DNA from: Hydrogenophaga sp.
GTDB taxonomy: Bacteria; Pseudomonadota; Gammaproteobacteria; Burkholderiales; Burkholderiaceae_C
Length of the DNA stretch: 41,496 nt
NCBI GenBank assembly: GCA_018333605.1
Contig: JAGXSV010000042.1
Coordinates: forward strand, 1 to 41,496
Direction: 5' to 3'
Part shown: positions 17,482-24,528 of the stretch, piece by piece
How the letters are laid out: each line of letters opens with the position of its first letter
Position numbering within the stretch: the stretch's first letter is position 1
Translations under genes and position numbers: made by a program
The notes under the pieces: generated by a model
The model's input: the letters and a program-made list of their open reading frames with translations, nothing else
Told to the model about the DNA's origin: nothing
Database searches by the model: none

Positions 17482-17613
17482 ATGCCTGGCTGGCCGATCT
17501 ATGATGAAAAGCGGTTTTTGGCCCGGCGCAGCGGCCAGATTCGACCGGAGGCGGTGGCGACGCTGTCACGATCCGTCGCCTCCCCGCAGCGCGTGGTGAC
17601 CGACCGCCAGTAG
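17482..17613 (+). CDS. Possible 43-residue small ORF upstream of the histidine kinase
   Basis: The frame starts ATG CCT GGC TGG (17482) and ends at TAG 17611-17613, 29 bases before the kinase start. It has high G/C at third positions, like neighbouring genes, but no clear Shine-Dalgarno and no recognised domain. The translation is basic (several Arg, little hydrophobic). It could be a leader peptide or a chance frame in GC-rich DNA. Confidence 0.2.
   Translation: MPGWPIYDEKRFLARRSGQIRPEAVATLSRSVASPQRVVTDRQ
17547..17583 (+). promoter_or_regulatory. Two mutually exclusive hairpins ahead of the kinase operon
   Basis: The arm GGAGGCG (17547-17553) can pair with CGCCTCC (17577-17583), or GGCGACG (17556-17562) can pair with CGTCGCC (17574-17580). 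The two right arms overlap, so only one stem can form. This is the geometry of a switching leader, but it is GC-rich DNA and chance is possible. Confidence 0.3.
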
Positions 17614-17642
17614 CTGCAACACCCCGCACCTGACGCACCTGC

Positions 17643-19208
17643 ATGAACGCCATTTTTGCCCTTCCTACCCCGCAGGATCTGGCCTTGCAGGCCGAGTTCC
17701 GCGCCGTTCACGCAGCGTTGGAGGGCATCATCACGGTCGACGCGGCCATGCGCATCGTGATGATCAACCCGGCGGCGCAACGCATGTTTGGCCTCACGGC
17801 ATCGGAGGCGCTGGGGCGCAACCTGTCCATGCTGCTGCCCGCGCGGCTGCGCAGCATCCATGCCGCGCATATGCGGCAATTCTCCCTTTCCAACCTGATC
17901 GAGCGCCCCATGGGGCAACGCGGCCAGTTGGTGGGCGTGCGGGCCAACGGCGAAGAATTTCCGCTGGAGGCGGCCATCTGCAAGGTGGACCTGGCGCACA
18001 CAGGCGGCCTTCAGCACCACTACACCGCGCTGCTGCGCGACCTGAGCGAAGAGCACAAACTCACCGCGGTGATCGAGCAGCTGAACCAGCGCATCCGTGC
18101 GCTGTTCGACCGCGCGCCGGTGGCGATCTGGATCACCGACGGGGAACAGGTGGTGTTTGCCAACCACGCCTGTGCCAGGCTGCTGGACGTGAACAGCCGC
18201 GATGACCTGATCGGCCGGTCCATCTACGACCTGCTCAGCCCGGAGGCACACCCCGGGCTGCGCCACAAGGTGGCTCAGGCACTGGTGAGTGAGCGCGAGG
18301 CAACCACCCTGCACGGCGAAATTGTGCGTCACGATGGCCGCCTGCGCGAGGTCGAGATCGTGGTGGCGCCCCTGCCCGACCAGGAGCGCACCTTCGTGCA
18401 GATGGTGATCACCGATGTGACGGCGCGCCTGCAGGAAAAACGCGCCCTGCTGCATTCCCGGCGTACCCTGCGCGAGCTCTCGGCGAGCCTGGTGGCGGCC
18501 CGCGAGGAAGAGCGCCGGCGCATCGCACGCGAACTGCACGACGAACTGGGCCAACGGCTCACCGCCCTGAAACTGGAGTTGGCCGCGCAGCAACAAGATG
18601 GCCGCACCGGTGAACTGGCCGAGCGCACGCAAGCCATGATGGACATGGTGGATGAAACGGTGAGCGCGGTGCGCCGCATTGCGATGGATCTGCGCCCGCC
18701 CATGCTGGACGACCTGGGCCTGAGTGCGGCCATCGAATGGTTGACCCACGACTTCGAGCGGCGCTCGGGCATCAAGATCACGCTGCGCCTGGTGACCAGA
18801 CCCGAATCCATTCCGCAGAACATCGCCACCGCGGTCTACCGTATCGTGCAAGAGGCCTTGACCAACATGGCGCGCCATGCCCATGCGTCGCAGGCCGTTC
18901 TGTCCATTGAAACCAGGGCTCGGTACCTGTTGCTGACGGTGGAGGACGATGGCCAGGGCTTCCCGAAAGACCCGGCACCGCCGCCGCGAGGTTCGTTCGG
19001 ACTGATCGGCATACGCGAGCGGGTACACATGCTGGGCGGCCAGTTCACCTTGAAAAACGCGCCATCGGGCGGCGCCCGGCTGGTGGTGCGACTGCCCCTG
19101 CTGGCGGCCTGCCGGCTTGACCCGGTCCCGCAGCCAGGCGAACATGAGCCGTCGGTTCTGGACGATCTGGACGATCTGGACGCCGGACCGCACGCGCTTT
19201 GGAGCTGA
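17643..19208 (+). CDS. PAS-PAS sensor histidine kinase, HisKA_3 (NarX/DegS-like) type, intact
   Basis: A soluble sensor kinase of 521 residues without transmembrane segments. It has PAS domain 1 (about 10-130), PAS domain 2 (about 150-270), and a HisKA_3 dimerisation domain with the phospho-acceptor in ARELH299DELGQR. The HATPase_c domain has the N box N408 (EALTNMARHAHA), G1 VEDDGQGF (D436) and G2 GLIGIRERVHMLGG. All catalytic features are therefore present. It probably autophosphorylates in response to a cytoplasmic, redox or ligand signal and passes phosphate to the NarL-type regulator at 20390. The C-terminal tail holds a 9-base repeat giving LDDLDDLD. It is followed by a second kinase-like gene 3 bases later. 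Confidence 0.92.
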   Translation: MNAIFALPTPQDLALQAEFRAVHAALEGIITVDAAMRIVMINPAAQRMFGLTASEALGRNLSMLLPARLRSIHAAHMRQFSLSNLIERPMGQRGQLVGVRANGEEFPLEAAICKVDLAHTGGLQHHYTALLRDLSEEHKLTAVIEQLNQRIRALFDRAPVAIWITDGEQVVFANHACARLLDVNSRDDLIGRSIYDLLSPEAHPGLRHKVAQALVSEREATTLHGEIVRHDGRLREVEIVVAPLPDQERTFVQMVITDVTARLQEKRALLHSRRTLRELSASLVAAREEERRRIARELHDELGQRLTALKLELAAQQQDGRTGELAERTQAMMDMVDETVSAVRRIAMDLRPPMLDDLGLSAAIEWLTHDFERRSGIKITLRLVTRPESIPQNIATAVYRIVQEALTNMARHAHASQAVLSIETRARYLLLTVEDDGQGFPKDPAPPPRGSFGLIGIRERVHMLGGQFTLKNAPSGGARLVVRLPLLAACRLDPVPQPGEHEPSVLDDLDDLDAGPHALWS

Positions 19209-19211
19209 GCC

Positions 19212-20393
19212 ATGCAAAACCACGACCCTGCCAGCGGCCCTGCGGAACACGCCACACACGTCTTGGCGCAGGCACTGCATCGGCACCAGGAGGAGCTGGT
19301 ACAGCAGAACGACGAACTGCACCGCGCCCAGAGCGAACTGGCCGCCGCTCGCGACCGCTACAGAGACCTGTACGACTTTGCGCCGGTGGGTTACTTCACG
19401 CTGGACGCGGATGGGCGCATCCTGGACGTGAACCGCACCGGCGCCACCCTGCTGGGCATGGCCCCTCTCACACTGAGAGGCCATGGCCTGGGGCGCTTCG
19501 TGCTGGCGGGCGACAGCGACCGCTGGCAGCGGCACCTGCAGCACGCGCTGGCCACCGATGGCCTGCAGCGGCTGGATGTGGCCATTGCCGCCCACGACAG
19601 CCGCTTCGGGTACGGCCAGATTGACAGCCTGCGCACGTTGGCCGACGATGGTGCGATCACGCTGCGCGTGACGCTGACCGACATCACCGGGCGCATGCGG
19701 GCCGACATGGATCGCCGCATGGCGGCACTGGACAACGATGCGCGCGAGGACGAGCGTCGCCGCGTCGCGCTGGAACTGCACGAAAACCTGGGGCAGACCC
19801 TGAGCGGGCTGAAGCTGGACGTGACCCACCTGGTCCATGTGAGTGAATCGGCGGCCTGCCGCCAGGCCGCCCGTGCCATGCTGACCGCGCTGGACGCCGC
19901 CGTGTCCACGGTGCGTCGCATCACCGCCGAGCTGCACCCGCCGATGCTGGACGACCTGGGCCTGAACGCTGCCATTGACTGGCTGGCACACGACACCTCG
20001 CAACGCATGGGCCTGCAGCACAGCCTGGCGCTGGGGCCTGAAATACCGCCGCTGGCACCGGCCACCGCGCTGGCGGTGTACCGCTTTGTGCAGGCGGCGC
20101 TGTCCCACCTGTTGCACCACGCCGACAGCACCGATGTGCACCTGGAGATGCAGCGCCAGCCCGATGCCCTCAAGCTGGTGATGCAGGCGCGCGGCACCGT
20201 TGGGCCGCTGTCAGCCGGCAGCGACCGGCAAACCCACGACGGCCAGTTGCTCCAGCACCGGGCGCGCCTGATGGGCGGGCGGCTGATGATCGCTGCGGCG
20301 CGCGACGGCTCGGGCTGGCAAAGCCTGTATCTGTCGCTGCCGATCGCGCTCAACGAGCAGGGTCGGGCGCAACACACGGACGCACTGGCATGA
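19212..20393 (+). CDS. PAS histidine kinase-like protein with degenerate ATPase domain
   Basis: A 393-residue protein with an N-terminal helical/coiled-coil segment rich in Q and E, and one PAS domain (about 45-170, DLYDFAPVGYFTLDADGRIL). The HisKA_3 box RVALELH190ENLGQTLSGLKL keeps the acceptor His. The C-terminal HATPase-like part is eroded. The N-box Asn is His (H299 in AALSHLLHHADS), the G1 D-x-G-x-G reads QARGTVG, and the G2 glycines are missing. It should not bind ATP normally but could be phosphorylated by its upstream neighbour or form a mixed dimer. GGAG at 19201-19204 supports the start. The stop overlaps the response-regulator start by 4 bases (ATGA). Confidence 0.88.
   Translation: MQNHDPASGPAEHATHVLAQALHRHQEELVQQNDELHRAQSELAAARDRYRDLYDFAPVGYFTLDADGRILDVNRTGATLLGMAPLTLRGHGLGRFVLAGDSDRWQRHLQHALATDGLQRLDVAIAAHDSRFGYGQIDSLRTLADDGAITLRVTLTDITGRMRADMDRRMAALDNDAREDERRRVALELHENLGQTLSGLKLDVTHLVHVSESAACRQAARAMLTALDAAVSTVRRITAELHPPMLDDLGLNAAIDWLAHDTSQRMGLQHSLALGPEIPPLAPATALAVYRFVQAALSHLLHHADSTDVHLEMQRQPDALKLVMQARGTVGPLSAGSDRQTHDGQLLQHRARLMGGRLMIAAARDGSGWQSLYLSLPIALNEQGRAQHTDALA
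19457..19485 (+). repeat. Strong inverted repeat inside the second kinase gene
   Basis: CATGGC-C-CCTCTCA (19457-19470) pairs with TGAGAGGCCATG (19474-19485), leaving a 3-base loop and one bulged C. It lies in the PAS coding region. It may be a chance structure. Confidence 0.6.
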
Positions 20394-21079
20394 GCAACGA
20401 CCTGCTGCAACCGTCGCTGCGCCTGCTGCTGGTGGACGACCACACGGTGGTGCGCGAAGGGCTCAAGCGCTTGCTCGACCCGCAAGCCCGGCAATGGCAC
20501 ATCACCGAGGCGGGCACCGGTTTTCAGGCGCTGGAATCCCTGCGCCGACAGCCTTTTGACCTGGCCATCGTCGACCTGTCCATGCCGGGCATGAGCGGCA
20601 TGGACCTGATTGCCCGCATCAAAGCCGAGTTCCCTTCGGTGGCGGTGCTGGTGCTCACCATGCATGGAGAGGAGCAATACGCCATGCGCGCCTTTCAGGC
20701 GGGCGCCAAGGGTTACGTCACCAAAGACAGTGCGTCGGCCGAGCTGGTGGCGGCGGTGCGCAAAGTGGCCCTGGGGGGGGTGTTTGTATCGGCCCAATTG
20801 GCCGAACGGGTGGTGCAACAGCTCAATGGACAGCGCATGGCGCCACGCATCAATGTGCTGTCCAACCGCGAACTGGAGATCCTGCAGCGCATCGTGTCCG
20901 GACAGCGGCCGATCGACATTGCGGCGTCCTTGCACCTGTCCATCAAGACCGTGAGCACACACAAGCGCCGCATTCTGGAGAAGCTGCAGCTGGACAGCAC
21001 GGCGGCCCTGATCCGTTTTGGCCTGGAACACCAACTGGGCAAGAACGACCTCCGCATGGCCCTGCAACCCGATGACTGA
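20390..21079 (+). CDS. NarL/FixJ-family response regulator (REC-LuxR HTH)
   Basis: A DNA-binding response regulator of 229 residues. The receiver domain has the acidic pair D16-D17, phospho-acceptor D62 (AIVDLSMPGMSG), T90 and K112 (GYVTKDS). The GerE/LuxR-type HTH (about residues 155-210) contains LSNRELEILQRIVSG and the recognition helix LSIKTVSTHKRRILEKL. It overlaps the second kinase gene by 4 bases, so the three genes form one operon. Targets are unknown. The neighbouring FNR-like, hydrolase, Lon-like and Hsp70 genes are reasonable candidates. It converges with the hydrolase gene, 21 bases apart. Confidence 0.95.
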   Translation: MSNDLLQPSLRLLLVDDHTVVREGLKRLLDPQARQWHITEAGTGFQALESLRRQPFDLAIVDLSMPGMSGMDLIARIKAEFPSVAVLVLTMHGEEQYAMRAFQAGAKGYVTKDSASAELVAAVRKVALGGVFVSAQLAERVVQQLNGQRMAPRINVLSNRELEILQRIVSGQRPIDIAASLHLSIKTVSTHKRRILEKLQLDSTAALIRFGLEHQLGKNDLRMALQPDD

Positions 21080-21100
21080 GTGCCAGGACCGCACCCACCA

Positions 21101-21814
21101 TCAAGCCCGCTGGCTCACCGAAAAATGCTGCTCGAACCAGCTGCCCGCAAAAGCCGCCACACTGCCCAGCGCACCCGGCTCGCCAAACAGGTGCGTGGCA
21201 CCCGGCACCACCTCCAGCCGCTTGGGGGCATTGAGGCGGCGAAAGGCCTGGCGGTTGAGTTCGAGCACTTCCTGGTCAAGTCCCCCCACGATCAGCAAGG
21301 TGGGCGCCTGCACCCCGGGCAGGCGGTCCATCACCAGATCGGGGCGACCGCCGCGCGACACCACGGCCGCCACGCGACCCGGCATCTCGGCCGCGGCCAG
21401 CAGCGCCGCCGCTGCACCCGTGCTGGCGCCAAACAGGCCCAGGGGCAAGCCCGCCAGATCGGGCCGCTGGTCCACCCAGTGAACCGCTTCCACCACACGC
21501 CGCCCCAGCAGGGGAATGTCAAACACCAGGCGCCGGTCTTCGGCTTCGCGCAGGGTCAGCAGGTCGAACAACAGCGTGCCCAGCCCGCGCTGGTGCAGCG
21601 CGCGCGCCACCCAGCGGTTGCGCGTGCTGAGCCGGCTGCTGCCACTGCCGTGGACAAACATCACCAGTCCCTTGGCGTTGGGGGGCACCGACAAGTCGCC
21701 CGGCAGGGACGGTCCCTGCAGGTTGACCGACTCCACCGGTATCCCGCCCGCGCCTGTGCTGCCAGCGCCATCATCCAGATCGGTTTCACGGGAGAACAGG
21801 GTCGGTGCTGTCAT
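21101..21814 (-). CDS. Alpha/beta hydrolase, dienelactone hydrolase-like
   Basis: A cytoplasmic hydrolase of 237 residues with strand GLVMFVHGSGSS, nucleophile elbow GLFGASTGAAAALL (G-x-S-x-G), a probable acid in IVGGLDQEVLEL and a probable base in PGATHLFGEPGAL. In many proteobacteria this type occurs alone or fused to a phosphoribosyltransferase domain near stress genes. The ATG at 21814 is chosen because AGGAG lies about 10 bases upstream; the longer frame (to 22021) overlaps the regulatory region. It is divergent from the Lon-like gene, with an FNR-type site between them. The true substrate is unknown. Confidence 0.87.
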   Translation of the reverse strand: MTAPTLFSRETDLDDGAGSTGAGGIPVESVNLQGPSLPGDLSVPPNAKGLVMFVHGSGSSRLSTRNRWVARALHQRGLGTLLFDLLTLREAEDRRLVFDIPLLGRRVVEAVHWVDQRPDLAGLPLGLFGASTGAAAALLAAAEMPGRVAAVVSRGGRPDLVMDRLPGVQAPTLLIVGGLDQEVLELNRQAFRRLNAPKRLEVVPGATHLFGEPGALGSVAAFAGSWFEQHFSVSQRA

Positions 21815-21893
21815 GTTGAACTCGCTCCTGGGGTCAAAAGGCCATCTCAGCCAGCCCCGAACTGTGATTTTTCCGTGCAGTCTCCCCCACCGA

Positions 21894-21907
21894 TTGATCT
21901 CGCGCAA
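21894..21907. promoter_or_regulatory. Candidate FNR/ANR box (TTGAT-CTCG-CGCAA)
   Basis: The left half-site is a perfect TTGAT; the right half matches ATCAA at 3 of 5 positions with the correct 4-base spacer. It lies 80 bases from the hydrolase start and 106 from the Lon-like start, where either could be activated. The FNR-like regulator gene in the same locus (16407-17261) carries the matching E-x-x-S-R recognition helix. Confidence 0.45.
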
Positions 21908-22012
21908 TCGAGGGGCAGTCTTCACACAACAAGCGCCCGGATGGCACGCGGTGCCGTTACCGTGTGGGCGTGAACAGGCCGCTCCGTTTTGCCACCACCT
22001 CCCGACAGGCCC

Positions 22013-24499
22013 ATGCAACATTCCGCCCCTCTGTCACCGAGCCAGCTCTACAACATCTGCGACCCGTCCGCGCTGGGTTTTGCCGACACCAGCGAGTTGA
22101 CGGAACTTGACGCGGCGCAGATACACGCCCGCGCCCTGGAAGCCCTGCACCTGGGCATGGACATCCGCCACCACGGCTACAACCTGTTTGTGCTGGGCGA
22201 AACGGGCAGCGGGCGCCACGCCATCGTGCAGCAGCTGCTTCAGGCCCAGCGCCGCGAAGGCCCGCCGCCCAGCGACTGGTGCTACGTCTACAACGTCGAC
22301 AACCCGAGCCGCCCCAACCTGCTGCACCTGCCCTGCGGACGCGGGGCCACGCTGCGCGACGACATGCAGCACTTTGTGCAAGAGCTCACGCCGGCCATCA
22401 ACACGGTCTTTCAAGGCGACGAATACCGCAGCCGCGTGGAAGCGATGCAGGAGGAAGAAAAACGGCGCGAGGTGAGTGCCCTGCAAAACCTGGGCGACGA
22501 GGCCAACAAGCTGGGTGTGGCCCTGATGCGCACCGCGGCCGGCTTTGCGTTTGTGCCCATGAAAGACGCCGAAAACACCATGACCCCCGAGGACGTGGAG
22601 AAGCTGCCCAAAGCACGCCAGGATGAGCTGGCCGAGCACATCAAGACGCTGCGTGAGGCACTGCACCAGCTGTTCGACACGTTCCCGCGCTGGCGCCGCG
22701 AAACGCAAAACCGGCTCAGGCAAGCGGGCAGTGAGGCCTTGCGCGAGACCGTGACCCACCTGGTGGACGACCTGCGTCCGCGCTACGCCGACCTGCCCAA
22801 TGTGAGCAGCTACCTGGACGCGGTGCTGCAGGACATCATCGAATCCGGCGAATCGCTGCACGAGACGTCACACGCCGAGGGCGAGACCGAAACCACCACG
22901 CTGTCGGGCACAATTTCCGTGCAGCGCTACCTGGTGAACCTGCTCGTGGAAAACCCGGCTGACGGCCAGCAGCCGGTGGTCTTCGAAGACCATCCCACCC
23001 TGCAAAACCTGGTGGGGCGCATCGAGCATTACGTGCACATGGGCACGCTGATGAGCAACTTCACCCTGATTCGCGCGGGCGCGCTGCACCGGGCGAATGG
23101 CGGTTTTCTGGTGCTCGATGCGGTGAAAGTGTTGTCGCAGCCCTATGCCTGGGAAGGGCTCAAGCGCTGCCTCAAGGCGGGGCTGATACGCATCGAGTCG
23201 CTGTCCGACCTGATCGGCCTGAGCAGCACCGTGCAACTTGAACCCATGCCGATGCCGCTGGACCTGAAGATCGTGCTGATCGGCGAACGGGTGGTGTATT
23301 ACCTGCTCAGCCAGCACGACCCGGAGTTTGTCTCGCTGTTCAAGATCAACGCCGACATGGAGAGCGAGATTCCCCGAAACCCTGAAAACACGGCCGCCTA
23401 TGCGCGCCTGATCGCCACGCTGGCCCGGCGCGACCAGCTGCGCCCGCTGTCGGCCGATGCGGTCGCGCGGCTCATCGAACACGCCTCACGCCTGTCCAGT
23501 GACGCCCAGCGCCTGACCCCCCAGACCCAGCCCATGGACGACCTGATGCGCGAGGCCAACCACTTCGCCGCCCGCGCCCAGGCGTCGGTGATTGAGCGTA
23601 CCCATGTGCAGACGGCCATTGACGCCCGTCAGCATCGCCACGAGCGCATCCAAACGCGCTACCGCGAAGAAATTTTGCGCGGCCAGTGGCTGGTGGACAC
23701 CGATGGTGCCCATGTGGGCCAGGTGAACGGGCTGGCCGTGGTGCCCCTGGGCGACAGCACTTTTGCCCACCCGGTGCGCATCACCGCCACCGCCCGGGTC
23801 GGCGATGGCGAGGTGGTGGACATTGAGCGTGAAGTGAAGCTGGGCGGACCGATCCACTCCAAGGGGGTGCTCATCCTCTCGGCCTTCGTCTCGTCGCGGT
23901 TTGGCCGCCAGACACCGCTGTCGCTTAAAGCCAGCCTGGTGTTCGAGCAGTCGTATGGCGGGGTGGAGGGCGACAGCGCTTCATTGGCCGAACTGATTGC
24001 CCTGCTGTCGGCGCTGGCGGAAATGCCTTTGAAGCAGGCGCTGGGCGTGACCGGTTCGGTGAACCAGTTTGGCCAAGTACAGGCCGTGGGCGGCGTGAAC
24101 GAAAAGGTTGAGGGCTTCTTTGACATCTGCGCAGCGCGCGGCCTCACGGGCGCGCAGGGCGTGCTGCTGCCGGCCAGCAACGCGTGCCACCTCATGCTGC
24201 GTCAGGACGTGGTGGACGCGGTGCGCGCCGGGCGCTTCAATGTCTGGCCGGTGCACACAGTGGACGAAGCCCTGACGCTGCTCACCGGTGTCGATGCCGG
24301 CGAGACGGACGCTCAGGGCCAGTGGACCGATGCCGATTCGGTCAATGGCCGCGTGGCGACCGGGCTGGCCAGGCTGGCGCAGGTGCGGCAGGCGTTTCTT
24401 CATCCCAAAGACACAGCCAAAGCGCCCGACAAGGCCGCCGAGAAAGAAGCGCTGAACGAAGCCGTGCAGGAAACGGGTAAAAAAACAGACGCGCAGTGA
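22013..24499 (+). CDS. Lon-like ATP-dependent protease (AAA_32/Lon_2, LonB type)
   Basis: A cytoplasmic AAA+ serine-lysine protease of 828 residues. The N-terminal ATPase has a modified Walker A, G62-E-T-G-S-G-R68-H69, with Arg for the usual Lys, a form I associate with this family. A helical insertion rich in Glu/Lys follows (about residues 140-230). Next come the Walker B-like GGFLVLDAVKVL and a C-terminal Lon protease domain with catalytic S655 (GVEGDSASLAEL) and K698 (VGGVNEKVEGF). The tail is charged and Ala/Lys rich. Family members lack the Lon N-domain and are linked to stress and misfolded-protein turnover. The start at 22013 is preferred over 21989 because the upstream residues are all Pro/Asp. 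It converges with the Hsp70 gene. Confidence 0.9.
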   Translation: MQHSAPLSPSQLYNICDPSALGFADTSELTELDAAQIHARALEALHLGMDIRHHGYNLFVLGETGSGRHAIVQQLLQAQRREGPPPSDWCYVYNVDNPSRPNLLHLPCGRGATLRDDMQHFVQELTPAINTVFQGDEYRSRVEAMQEEEKRREVSALQNLGDEANKLGVALMRTAAGFAFVPMKDAENTMTPEDVEKLPKARQDELAEHIKTLREALHQLFDTFPRWRRETQNRLRQAGSEALRETVTHLVDDLRPRYADLPNVSSYLDAVLQDIIESGESLHETSHAEGETETTTLSGTISVQRYLVNLLVENPADGQQPVVFEDHPTLQNLVGRIEHYVHMGTLMSNFTLIRAGALHRANGGFLVLDAVKVLSQPYAWEGLKRCLKAGLIRIESLSDLIGLSSTVQLEPMPMPLDLKIVLIGERVVYYLLSQHDPEFVSLFKINADMESEIPRNPENTAAYARLIATLARRDQLRPLSADAVARLIEHASRLSSDAQRLTPQTQPMDDLMREANHFAARAQASVIERTHVQTAIDARQHRHERIQTRYREEILRGQWLVDTDGAHVGQVNGLAVVPLGDSTFAHPVRITATARVGDGEVVDIEREVKLGGPIHSKGVLILSAFVSSRFGRQTPLSLKASLVFEQSYGGVEGDSASLAELIALLSALAEMPLKQALGVTGSVNQFGQVQAVGGVNEKVEGFFDICAARGLTGAQGVLLPASNACHLMLRQDVVDAVRAGRFNVWPVHTVDEALTLLTGVDAGETDAQGQWTDADSVNGRVATGLARLAQVRQAFLHPKDTAKAPDKAAEKEALNEAVQETGKKTDAQ

Positions 24500-24528
24500 G
24501 CGGCCGAGGTTGCCACACCGCAGCGGCC

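Larger units (their letters stand above)
17262..17642. other. Divergent intergenic region between FNR-like gene and kinase genes
   Basis: This 381-base region should hold promoters for both directions. I see no TTGATnnnnATCAA site. It contains a small open frame (17482-17613) and two competing hairpins (17547-17583) close to the kinase start, both listed separately. Confidence 0.5.

Noticed and set aside
17499..20141. Very long minus-strand open frame (880 codons) opposite the kinase genes
   Set aside because: It is the antisense shadow of two clear PAS kinase genes, with His/Gln/Arg/Val-rich low-complexity translation and no domain. GC-rich third positions keep the opposite frame open.
24500..24528. 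Terminator between Lon-like and Hsp70 genes
   Set aside because: GGCCG/CGGCC can pair only with a bulge and a long loop, and no T-tract follows.
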